DNA of 64,000 nucleotides, taken from contig NZ_FZPD01000004.1 in the NCBI RefSeq assembly GCF_900188325.1, forward strand, positions 440,501 through 504,500, given 5' to 3'. The notes beneath the pieces are model-generated. The model had not been told where the DNA came from and made no database searches. It worked only from the letters and a program-made list of their open reading frames with translations. Below are positions 25,583-33,043 of this stretch, piece after piece (the stretch's first letter is position 1; each line of letters opens with the position of its first letter). Source of the stretch: Ekhidna lutea (GTDB lineage Bacteria; Bacteroidota; Bacteroidia; Cytophagales; Cyclobacteriaceae). The position numbers and the translations under genes are program-made.

Positions 25583-26902
25583 TCAATATTTTTTAGCTGT
25601 CAAATAATTAAGCCTGGCCACTGCAACGTGATAGTCCATCATCGCTGTAGCCTTCATTTTTTTATACTTTAAGAGTTGTTGTTGCGTACGCAATACCTCT
25701 TCGAATGCTGTTCCTGAGTTCCCGTAGGCAGAGAGTAAAAGGTTAAGCACCTGTTGTGTCTCTGTAATTTGCTCGTCATAGAGCTTTAGAAGTTCCATTT
25801 GTTTTACTCGGTCGAAATCAGCCATTTCATATCCGGATATGAGCTGATTGATTCGATCCTCTTTTTGAAGCGAATAACTATCCTGCATCAGCTGAGCTTC
25901 CTTCCTTGCTGATTTGTACTTTCCTCTGAAAATGGGGATTCCTACAGTGACCATAGGCATCAAAGCATTCTGGCCATTGTCAGGAACAGACATGTCTGTT
26001 CGTTCACTGACAATCACGTAATCCAAACCCACCCCTAGCTTTGGCAATCCTTGCTTCTCAGCCAAAACTTCTTGTTTCTTGCTTGCCTCTAATCGAATTT
26101 CCAACTCGTCTAACACAGGGTTATTAGCTAGCAAGGAATCTCGATTGACTGCCAAATCAGTGACCATTAGGGAATCTGTAACTACCACGTCAGCATACTC
26201 TTCTCTATTCAAGAGTTTGTTGAATGAGGTCACCAATGGTTGTTTTTTCTTTCTGAGAATTTCCAAATTGGTCAATGCATCCTTGAGCATGATGTCCACT
26301 CTAAGTACATCAACCAAAGTCCCTTGATCATTTTCAAACTTAGTGGTCGCGATGATCTTATATGACTCAAGGATTTCAGCATTCTCACTTTCGAGCTCTA
26401 TCCACTTATCCAATTCATATAGTGGATAGTAGGCTACAGCAATTTGATAATACAGCTTATTTCTTGCATCCAAAAAGACCTGATACTGCGCTTCCGCATT
26501 CAAGGCCGCTACATCTCCACTGGCTTTTAACGTTCCAAACCAGGGAAACATCTGGGTCAATGAGAAACGTGCTCTTTGTGGCCCAACTCGAGTTTCAACC
26601 GGAGAGATAAAATATCCAAATGAAAAGGTTGGATCCTGTAGGCTGCTAGCCTGAGGAATTCTTTCCATCGTGGCTTCAAAAGCCTTGTACTTGGCCTGAA
26701 GGCCGGGATTCTGCTCGGCAGCCTGAAATTGGTAGTTTTCTAGCGTTTGTGCCTTTGCAAAAGAGATAAGAAGATAGAAGATAGAGGTTAGAACCAGTTT
26801 CCAACTTCTGTCATCTAGCAATCTAACCTCTACCTTCCAACCTCTAGTTTCTATTTCTCTAACTTCTAATTTCCAACCTTTAATCACTAAACTACTTTCC
26901 AT
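25583..26902 (-). CDS. cusC: CusC-like TolC-family outer-membrane protein with repeat-derived N-terminus
   Basis: A 439-residue outer-membrane factor of the metal-efflux pump. The mature part (from about residue 53, TLENYQFQAAEQNPGLQAKY) has the two OEP halves with long helices. The N-terminal 45 residues are unusual: three copies of a 12-residue unit, KGWKLEVREIET, RGWKVEVRLLDD and RSWKLVLTSIFY, coded by purine-rich DNA that belongs to a dispersed repeat; the third copy runs into a signal-peptide-like hydrophobic stretch (LTSIFYLLISFAKAQ). The natural start may therefore be an internal TTG at about codon 28 (LLDDRSWK). The gene start overlaps the four-helix-bundle gene by 11 bp. Confidence 0.85.
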   Translation of the reverse strand: MESSLVIKGWKLEVREIETRGWKVEVRLLDDRSWKLVLTSIFYLLISFAKAQTLENYQFQAAEQNPGLQAKYKAFEATMERIPQASSLQDPTFSFGYFISPVETRVGPQRARFSLTQMFPWFGTLKASGDVAALNAEAQYQVFLDARNKLYYQIAVAYYPLYELDKWIELESENAEILESYKIIATTKFENDQGTLVDVLRVDIMLKDALTNLEILRKKKQPLVTSFNKLLNREEYADVVVTDSLMVTDLAVNRDSLLANNPVLDELEIRLEASKKQEVLAEKQGLPKLGVGLDYVIVSERTDMSVPDNGQNALMPMVTVGIPIFRGKYKSARKEAQLMQDSYSLQKEDRINQLISGYEMADFDRVKQMELLKLYDEQITETQQVLNLLLSAYGNSGTAFEEVLRTQQQLLKYKKMKATAMMDYHVAVARLNYLTAKKY

Positions 26903-27282
26903 GACTTTTCCAGTTTTTATGTAGTGAAGTCAACATTTTACCAATCTCATCAAGCTCCTTTGATATAGCATTAAAGTCTTCTTGTGTGATATACTTGCAT
27001 TCCAAGGCAAACTTTAACCAGTTTTCAGTCTCTGAATTGGACCCTAGTGAAGTGATCAAATGTTGTTTAAAAATTGCTTCATAATTTCTCTTAGCCCATC
27101 CCTCCGTGATATTAGAACTAACAGATCTTGAGGATCTTACGATTTGTGAGGTAAGAGAATAAACCTCTTCTTTAGGAAAATTTCTTGTCATCCAAAAAAT
27201 GTCCATCGCCATCTTAAATGATCGGTTATATACTTCTAAGTCTTTATATGATTTTATCATCTGATTCTAGTTTCTAACTTCT
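26776..27282 (-). repeat. Intervening-sequence-like element with inverted and direct repeats around a four-helix-bundle gene
   Basis: The ends 27261-27282 and 26776-26797 form an imperfect 22-bp inverted repeat (17 Watson-Crick and one G-U pair in RNA). Inside, TCTAGTTTCTA occurs as a direct repeat at 26843-26853 and 27266-27276, each followed by near-identical TTCTCT. A second, stronger hairpin joins 26777-26792 with 26822-26837 (15 of 16). The 507-bp span encloses the four-helix-bundle gene, as in 23S rRNA intervening sequences, but here lies between protein genes. It supplies the TAG stop of the upstream gene and the first codons of cusC. Interpretation as a mobile or RNA-processed element is inference. 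Confidence 0.6.
26892..27260 (-). CDS. Four-helix-bundle protein (23S rRNA intervening-sequence protein family)
   Basis: A 122-residue cytoplasmic protein of the S23/four-helix-bundle family (TIGR02436 type; relatives include Avd of diversity-generating retroelements). Typical sequence: DLEVYNRSFKMAMDIFW at the start, SLTSQIVRSSRSVSSNITEG in helix 2 and SLGSNSETENWLKFALEC in helix 3. Homologues lie in intervening sequences of 23S rRNA genes or alone; their function is not settled, and basic bundles may bind nucleic acid. Here it is inserted between the decarboxylase-like gene (6 bp) and cusC (11-bp overlap), inside a metal-efflux operon, with complementary repeats on both sides. No reverse transcriptase gene is in the window. 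Confidence 0.88.
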   Translation of the reverse strand: MIKSYKDLEVYNRSFKMAMDIFWMTRNFPKEEVYSLTSQIVRSSRSVSSNITEGWAKRNYEAIFKQHLITSLGSNSETENWLKFALECKYITQEDFNAISKELDEIGKMLTSLHKNWKSHGK

Positions 27283-27950
27283 CTTGGAAGTATTAATTTC
27301 ATATTTCTACCTTCTATGTTTATCTGATCGACATGCCCCATCACACTTCTATCTGTATTGATAACATGCATGTGAAGATTACTGTCATGGTGTGTGTAAA
27401 TTCCTTTCGCTTCTTTGGAATAGAAGCCCAGAATAGTCAGTGGCTCATTTTGAATCGAACCTCTAAATGCACCTTCCTTGTGTTTTGAGATGTCTCCGTT
27501 TTTCGGATTAAAATTGATAACATGATAATCCACCGAAGGACTTCCCAATAATATGAACGGAAATGCTTTTGATAAATCCTGGCTTTTCTCAAGTTGAAGT
27601 TCGATATCAGAAATGCCTGAAAAATCTACGGTATCCCAAGCAGTGACTGAGGTGTACACAAACAATGTAGCCTTGACAGATTGATCAGTTTGTGTAATCA
27701 AAGTGTCATTCTTCAAGTATGACCTAAAAACTTCTCCATCGATTACCAATATCTCACCTGACAAAGAATCCTGTGCTCCTAAACCATAGAGTTCTTTTTT
27801 AACTAGCGTGTCCAGGCTAACTCTGGCCTGAAACTCACCTTGATGCATGATTTTTCTCAACTCACCTATGTTTTTAACAATAGGATATTCATTTGGCTTT
27901 GAGCAAGCCAATAAGAACAGAGCGATTAATATGAAATACATGTTTCTCAT
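27267..27950 (-). CDS. Alpha-acetolactate-decarboxylase-like lipoprotein
   Basis: A 227-residue protein with a lipobox (FLLACS, Cys16) and a body that matches the acetolactate decarboxylase (BudA) fold: LYGLGAQDSLSGEILVIDGE corresponds to the GLGT-x-LDGE segment, FPFILLG to FPF-x-x-G, and the end HDSNLHMHVINTDRSVMGHV (about 192-211) gives the HxH and distal His zinc ligands. BudA is a cytoplasmic enzyme making acetoin; a lipid-anchored periplasmic version in a cus-type operon is unexpected, and the enzymatic function here is unproven. It overlaps cusA by 4 bp, and its last codons and TAG stop (REVRN) lie in the intervening-sequence-like repeat. Confidence 0.78.
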   Translation of the reverse strand: MRNMYFILIALFLLACSKPNEYPIVKNIGELRKIMHQGEFQARVSLDTLVKKELYGLGAQDSLSGEILVIDGEVFRSYLKNDTLITQTDQSVKATLFVYTSVTAWDTVDFSGISDIELQLEKSQDLSKAFPFILLGSPSVDYHVINFNPKNGDISKHKEGAFRGSIQNEPLTILGFYSKEAKGIYTHHDSNLHMHVINTDRSVMGHVDQINIEGRNMKLILPREVRN

Positions 27951-30900
27951 GATTCAAGCTTTTTAAGTTTTCGTTCTTCTCGCATACAATACAGTACCGG
28001 CACCACGAAATAGGTGATTGCTGCAACGGCCATTCCTCCAAAGGCTGGGATAGCCATTGGGATCATGATATCTGATCCTCTTCCGGTAGATGTAAGAATT
28101 GGAAGCAAGGCAATGATGGTCGTGGCAGAAGTCATCACAGCCGGTCGGATTCTTCGCAACCCTGCTTCTACTACTGCCTCTCGTATTTCAGGAATCGTTT
28201 TGGTTCTGTTCCGATCAAAACTTTGATCCAGGTAAGTGCCCATCAACACACCATCGTCTGTGGCTATTCCAAACAAGGCGATGAAGCCTACCCACACGGC
28301 GACACTCAGATTGATGGTCTTGATCTGAAAGAGGTCTCTGAAGTCAATCCCCAGTAAAGAGAAGTTAAAAAACCAATCCTGTCCATAAAGCCAGATCATG
28401 ATAAATCCACCGCTAAATGCCATGGCGATTCCGGTGAAAACCATCAGTGAGGTAGTTGTGGACTTGAATTGGAAATAGAGGATTAGAAATACGATTCCCA
28501 GCACAAGCGGGACAATGATAGCCAGTCGCTTTTCTGCGCGTACCTGATTTTCATAGCTACCGGAGAACTTGTAACTGATGCCCGAAGGAACATCTAATTC
28601 ACCACTATCAATTCGCTGCTGGATTGTTTCCTGAGCATCATTTACTACTTCCACTTCTGCGTAACCATCTCGTTTATCAAAGAGGACATAACCAACAAGG
28701 AAAGTCTCTTCACTTTTGATGGCTTGAGGTCCCCTCATATATTCAATGTCTACCAACTGCCCGAGTGGAATTTGTGCTCCTGTCGGAGTTGGGATCAATA
28801 CCTTGGCTAGTGACTCGGGATCGTCACGGAGCTCTCTAGGATATCTAACTCGTACAGGAAATCGCTCTCGCCCCTCAACTGTCGTGGTGACCTTCATGCC
28901 ACCTATGGCAGTTTCAATGGTTTGCTGAACATCTTCAATACTGAGTCCATATCGAGCGATCTGTTCCCTGTTAATGTTGAGATGCATGTAAGGTTTTCCA
29001 ACTATTCTGTCAGCAAAGACAGCTTCTGTCTTCACTGACGGAACTCGTTTAAGGATCTCCTCCAGTTGCAAACCGAAATCTTGTATCGTCTGCAAATCAG
29101 GCCCATATACCTTGATTCCCATTGGAGCTCGCATACCCGTTTGAAGCATGACCAACCGGGTTTCGATTGGCTGCAACTTCGGAGCTGAAGTCACGCCAGG
29201 TATTTTGGTCACCTTGATTATTTCATTCCAGATATCGTCCGGAGACTGAATTTCCGGTCGCCAGTTACGGAAGTACTTTCCATTGTCATCTTCAATGAGT
29301 TGCTTTTCTAAAGATGTTAGAAGTTGGACGTTGGAGAACAGACTGATGGTGTCTTTTCCGTCAAAATACCACTGTTTTTCTCTATCTAATTTCTTCCTAC
29401 TAACTTCTTTCTTCTGACTTCTAACTTCTCCCCCCTCTAAAACATAATGACCATTCTTATCCACTTCAAACCTCAACCTCCTCCCTCTATCATCCACCTT
29501 ATACTCCGACTTGTAGTTGATCACATTCTCATACATGGAAATTGGTGCCGGATCCAGTGCTGATTCCACTCTACCCAGTTTACCGACCGTCAGATCCACC
29601 TCGGGAATATTGGTTAACAGCATGTCCAGCTGACCTACGACCTTCCGATTATACTCAATGCCTGAATGTGGCATGGAAGTAGGCATAAGCAAGAAACTTC
29701 CCTCGTCCAGTGATGGCATAAACTCTTCACCTACTCCAGGAAAGGCATGAGCGAATGTCGACCATACTTTGGAGGACTGAACCTCAACGCCAATCGCCTC
29801 AAATCCTTTAGACACAAATCCAAAAACCGAGTTAAACCCTAGCCAGATATTGACTCCTAGCAGGATCAAAAATGCCGGAATGAGCATGAATTTGACCCTA
29901 TTGGCCAGACACCAATTTAGTATGGACTTGTAGTAGTATTGAAGCAATGTGAATACTCCCAGGATAAGACCGATCAGAAGCGCCACAAAAAGCACGTTTG
30001 TAAATACACTTTTTCCGGCTCCAAGAGGCAACCAATATTTACCAAGCAACCAAACCACACCGACAACAGCGAGAATCAACTCAGCCTTGCCAATTAACCC
30101 AGTGTACCATTTTTGAGGTCGTTCTTTTCTTTTATACCAAGCTTTGAAGAAAACCAGTGATCCGAAAAGTAGCAACATTATACCACCCCAAATCTGGCCG
30201 AATGCTAACCCCACTATCCCTATGAGAATCAAGCCAAGGTTTACGGCTTGTTGCACCTTCTCATTTTTAATTCTGGCTCCAAAGAACCAGTAAGCCAGTG
30301 TAGGTAAAATCAATAGTGACACGATGAGTGCCGCAACCAATGCAAAAGTTTTGGTGAAGGCTAATGGGCCAAATAGTTTGCCTTCAGCAGCTTGCATAGT
30401 GAACACAGGAATGAAGCTGACAATGGTGGTAGAGACAGCCGCAAGTATGGCAGTTGCTACCTCTGCTGAACCATTGTAAATCGTCGTGATTAATTTTTGA
30501 TCCGCTGGAGCTTCATCCAGATGTTTGATGATGTTTTCTGAAAGAATAATCCCCAGATCGACCATCGTTCCAATGGCAATGGCGATTCCGGAAAGTGCCA
30601 CGATGTTGGCATCCACACCAAAATAGCGCATGGCAATGAACACCATGAGCACCGAGATGGGTAAAATACTGGATATCAGAAATGAGGCTCTTAGATTGTA
30701 CACCATGACAATCACTACCAGAATCGAAATCAGGATTTCCAATGAAAGTGCCTCTTCAAGAGTGCCGAGTGTTTCGTAGATCAACTGAGACCGATCATAG
30801 AAAGGCACTATGGTCAGCTGACTCTCCGTCCCATCCGCAAGTGTTTTCTTCGGAAGACCAGGAGCGATCTCCTTAATCTTGTCCTTCAAATTGTTGATGA

Positions 30901-31846
30901 CCTCCAGTGGATTGGCACCATATCTGGCGACCACCACTCCACCTACCACTTCAGCGCCATCCTTATCTAGTATTCCTCTTCGTGTAGCCGGGCCGAGCGA
31001 TACACGTCCAATGTCTTTAACCCGAACAGGTACATTGTCTTGAACAGAAACAACGGCTTTCTCCAGATCTTCAACAGACTTGATATAGCCCAATCCTCTT
31101 ACCAGGTATTCGGCCTGATTGATTTCAATGGTTTTAGCACCAACGTCCTTATTGGATTGCTTGACAGCCGTCATGACTCGATGCAGCGGGATGTTATAGG
31201 CTAAGAGTGCATCCGGATTTACGTCAATCTGGTATTCCTGAACAAATCCACCGATTGAGGCCACTTCAGACACTCCTTCAGTAGCATTCAATCCGTACTT
31301 CACATAGAAATCCTGAACGGTGCGGATCTCATGCAGATCCCATCCTCCGGTAGGATTTCCACTCTTGTCCCTTCCTTCTATGGTGTACCAATAGACTTGC
31401 CCAAGAGCGGTAGCATCCGGACCGAGCGTTGGCTGAACACTTTCCGGCAGTAATCCAGATGGAATGGAGTTGAGTTTTTCCAGAATTCGTGAGCGACTCC
31501 AGTAAAATTCAATGTCTTCATTGAAGATGATGTAAATGCTGGAAAAGCCGAAGATGGATGAGCTTCGGATGGATTTAACACCCGGGATACCTAAAAGATA
31601 GGTCGTCATTGGATAGGAGATCTGATCTTCAATATCCTGTGGTGAACGCCCTTGCCATTGAGTGAATACAATCTGTTGATTCTCTCCAATATCGGGAATG
31701 GCATCTACAGGTACAGGATCGGAAGGCAATACACCTACTTTCCAGCCAAATGGAGCTGTTACAATTCCCCAGGCAATGAAGCCAATGAGAATCAAGACCG
31801 TTACCAGTCGGTTTTCCAGAAAGTATTTTATTATTTTATTCAGCAT
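27947..31846 (-). CDS. cusA: CusA-like heavy-metal RND pump
   Basis: A 1299-residue inner-membrane pump of the CusA/CzcA (HME-RND) family that exports Cu(I)/Ag(I) from periplasm or cytoplasm by proton antiport. Visible motifs: FTQWQGRSPQDIEDQISYP near the N-terminus, the proton-relay helix AIAIGTMVDLGIILSENI, and MLQTGMRAPMGIKVYG in the porter domain. Two features lengthen it beyond the usual 1040 residues: additional predicted helices around residues 530-650, and an insert near residues 804-847 (EVRSQKKEVSRKK onward) coded by repeat-like DNA (29311-29433). The gene follows the HYC_CC_PP gene by 80 bp that hold a 13-bp inverted repeat. Confidence 0.93.
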   Translation of the reverse strand: MLNKIIKYFLENRLVTVLILIGFIAWGIVTAPFGWKVGVLPSDPVPVDAIPDIGENQQIVFTQWQGRSPQDIEDQISYPMTTYLLGIPGVKSIRSSSIFGFSSIYIIFNEDIEFYWSRSRILEKLNSIPSGLLPESVQPTLGPDATALGQVYWYTIEGRDKSGNPTGGWDLHEIRTVQDFYVKYGLNATEGVSEVASIGGFVQEYQIDVNPDALLAYNIPLHRVMTAVKQSNKDVGAKTIEINQAEYLVRGLGYIKSVEDLEKAVVSVQDNVPVRVKDIGRVSLGPATRRGILDKDGAEVVGGVVVARYGANPLEVINNLKDKIKEIAPGLPKKTLADGTESQLTIVPFYDRSQLIYETLGTLEEALSLEILISILVVIVMVYNLRASFLISSILPISVLMVFIAMRYFGVDANIVALSGIAIAIGTMVDLGIILSENIIKHLDEAPADQKLITTIYNGSAEVATAILAAVSTTIVSFIPVFTMQAAEGKLFGPLAFTKTFALVAALIVSLLILPTLAYWFFGARIKNEKVQQAVNLGLILIGIVGLAFGQIWGGIMLLLFGSLVFFKAWYKRKERPQKWYTGLIGKAELILAVVGVVWLLGKYWLPLGAGKSVFTNVLFVALLIGLILGVFTLLQYYYKSILNWCLANRVKFMLIPAFLILLGVNIWLGFNSVFGFVSKGFEAIGVEVQSSKVWSTFAHAFPGVGEEFMPSLDEGSFLLMPTSMPHSGIEYNRKVVGQLDMLLTNIPEVDLTVGKLGRVESALDPAPISMYENVINYKSEYKVDDRGRRLRFEVDKNGHYVLEGGEVRSQKKEVSRKKLDREKQWYFDGKDTISLFSNVQLLTSLEKQLIEDDNGKYFRNWRPEIQSPDDIWNEIIKVTKIPGVTSAPKLQPIETRLVMLQTGMRAPMGIKVYGPDLQTIQDFGLQLEEILKRVPSVKTEAVFADRIVGKPYMHLNINREQIARYGLSIEDVQQTIETAIGGMKVTTTVEGRERFPVRVRYPRELRDDPESLAKVLIPTPTGAQIPLGQLVDIEYMRGPQAIKSEETFLVGYVLFDKRDGYAEVEVVNDAQETIQQRIDSGELDVPSGISYKFSGSYENQVRAEKRLAIIVPLVLGIVFLILYFQFKSTTTSLMVFTGIAMAFSGGFIMIWLYGQDWFFNFSLLGIDFRDLFQIKTINLSVAVWVGFIALFGIATDDGVLMGTYLDQSFDRNRTKTIPEIREAVVEAGLRRIRPAVMTSATTIIALLPILTSTGRGSDIMIPMAIPAFGGMAVAAITYFVVPVLYCMREERKLKKLES
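29311..29433. repeat. Repeat-like block inside cusA
   Basis: 29311-29341 reads AAGATGTTAGAAGTTGGACG and further purine-rich bases on the plus strand; 29375-29433 is pyrimidine-rich and its complement contains AGAAGTTAGAAGTCAGAAG and AAAGAAGTTAGTAGGAAG. The two arms match over 15 of 19 bases in inverted orientation. The same GTTAGAAGTT/GTTGGA motif builds the element at 26776-27282. The reading frame of cusA stays open across it. Confidence 0.5.
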
Positions 31847-31855
31847 TTTTTTGAC

Positions 31856-31925
31856 TTATTGATTTGAAAGAAAGTATAGATGCAGGATCACCTATTGGTG
31901 CCTGTAAATACATTCAAATCAATAA
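31856..31925. repeat. 13-bp perfect inverted repeat before cusA
   Basis: TTATTGATTTGAA at 31856-31868 and TTCAAATCAATAA at 31913-31925 are exact reverse complements; inside, CAGGATCACC and GGTGCCTG can extend pairing with a two-base bulge around a TATT loop (about 31882-31903). It fills the gap between the HYC_CC_PP stop and the cusA start. No T-run follows on the minus strand, so it is an RNA hairpin, processing site or operator rather than a standard terminator. Confidence 0.6.
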
Positions 31926-31926
31926 A

Positions 31927-32340
31927 TCATATCAAGAATGCCTGATAGAGTACCTGAAAATCCAGGTCAGGTAATGGGGGGGAGCTATCAACCGGAATTG
32001 GTTGATTTTGGTTGAACTCAAGGTTAATTTCATAAAGGAAACCAGCCACTGTCGAGGTGACAAAGATTTGTGCTAACTCAGTAGAAATATCTTTCTTGAA
32101 AAGCTCATCCGTTTCAAGTGTAACGTATTCGTTTTCACAACAGTCTGGAGCTACAAAGTGCATTTTTTCGTCTTCATGGTCCGGGTGATCCATGGTACCC
32201 ATACCACAATCCATATGCTCCTGGCCCAGCATGAGCTCACTTTTCATTGCCATGCCCATGCAAAAGTGGGTTCCGTAGGTAAACCCTACGTTACCAAGAA
32301 GCAAAACGATAGCAAGCGATATGGATATTATCTTTTTCAA
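31927..32340 (-). CDS. HYC_CC_PP family protein
   Basis: A 137-residue exported protein with an N-terminal signal helix. The family signature is visible in order: GTHFCMGMAMKSE after the signal peptide, APDCCENEYV in the middle and SSPPLPDLDFQ near the end. Between them lies a Met/His/Asp-rich stretch (MDCGMGTMDHPDHEDEKMH). These residues suit soft-metal binding, and the family is commonly seen beside metal-transport genes in Bacteroidota; its biochemistry is unknown. It is the likely first gene of the cus-type operon. The start is TTG at 32340, as no upstream in-frame ATG is available before the promoter-like box. Confidence 0.8.
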   Translation of the reverse strand: MKKIISISLAIVLLLGNVGFTYGTHFCMGMAMKSELMLGQEHMDCGMGTMDHPDHEDEKMHFVAPDCCENEYVTLETDELFKKDISTELAQIFVTSTVAGFLYEINLEFNQNQPIPVDSSPPLPDLDFQVLYQAFLI

Positions 32341-32345
32341 CTCAA

Positions 32346-32353
32346 CAAATATA
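32346..32353 (-). promoter_or_regulatory. Promoter -7 box of the cus-type operon
   Basis: TATATTTG on the minus strand matches TAnnTTTG exactly. No clear TTTG lies 19-21 bp upstream (TTTTC is closest). The box is only five bases before the TTG start, so the transcript would be almost leaderless; this makes the call tentative. Confidence 0.4.
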
Positions 32354-32488
32354 CGAAAAGTGAAAAGGAAGGATTTACAGAATTTTAGGAAAGAGTTATA
32401 TGATTGGAATTAAACCGATTACAACTCTTATCGAAACGTGAAGCGTAATGACCTATAGCGAATGAGTATGTCTCCTCGAGTTACTGTT

Positions 32489-32514
32489 AAAAATCCGCTT
32501 TGCGCTGGATTTTT
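32489..32514. terminator. Bidirectional terminator-like hairpin
   Basis: AAAAATCC and GGATTTTT flank GCTTTGCGCT, giving an A/T-ended stem usable in both directions. It lies 27 bp beyond the stop of the small gene at 32541-32900 and upstream of the cus promoter. Confidence 0.6.
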
Positions 32515-32540
32515 AAATTATAATGAAAAGTAGAAAGAGT

Positions 32541-32900
32541 CTAGTTTTCTTGGTTTATTTCGCTTGGATTTGAGTGAAATCTGAAATAATCGTCTACCGA
32601 TTTAAGTTGATATTCAGAATAAGCTTCTTTTGGTGCGCAGACACCTAAATAGGTATTACCACCAATTTTTTGGAATTTGATACTCGCAGATTCGTCTTCG
32701 TGTGAATGGAAATCGGTTTCACGGGTTAGATTATCAACTCCGTAAATTTTATCTACAGAAAAAACCAACTGTTCGCAGTTTGGGCTTTCCATTGATTTAT
32801 AGACAAACGAACGGTCGGTTGTATCTAAAACAAAAATCAACCCCCCAGGCATTATTTTTCTTAATGCGTCGATTTTTTGGTGCGTATTAAAAATGACCAT
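32541..32900 (-). CDS. Hypothetical protein, 119 aa
   Basis: Not assigned to a family. The protein is soluble, mixed alpha/beta by appearance, without signal peptide or membrane helix. Visible segments include GGLIFVLDTTDRSFVYKSM near 19-37 and DFHSHEDESASIKF near 83-96; two cysteines (about 62 and 108) are not in a CxxC motif. It starts with ATG at 32900, has its own upstream AT-rich region (32901-33043), and ends before a hairpin, so it may be monocistronic. Confidence 0.55.
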   Translation of the reverse strand: MVIFNTHQKIDALRKIMPGGLIFVLDTTDRSFVYKSMESPNCEQLVFSVDKIYGVDNLTRETDFHSHEDESASIKFQKIGGNTYLGVCAPKEAYSEYQLKSVDDYFRFHSNPSEINQEN

Positions 32901-33043
32901 TTTCTGTCATATCTTTTATTGTTGAAAAACCAGTGGTTTTTATTGGTTCGATGAACACAAATTCAAAATCAAAGATATGATGAGCTAAAATGTAATTACG
33001 ACATTGTAAACACGGTTCTTTAATTAAGTAAAATCACTATTCA

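Noticed and set aside
26892-27260. Avd accessory protein of a diversity-generating retroelement
   Set aside because: Same fold family, but there is no reverse transcriptase, template repeat or variable repeat in the window.
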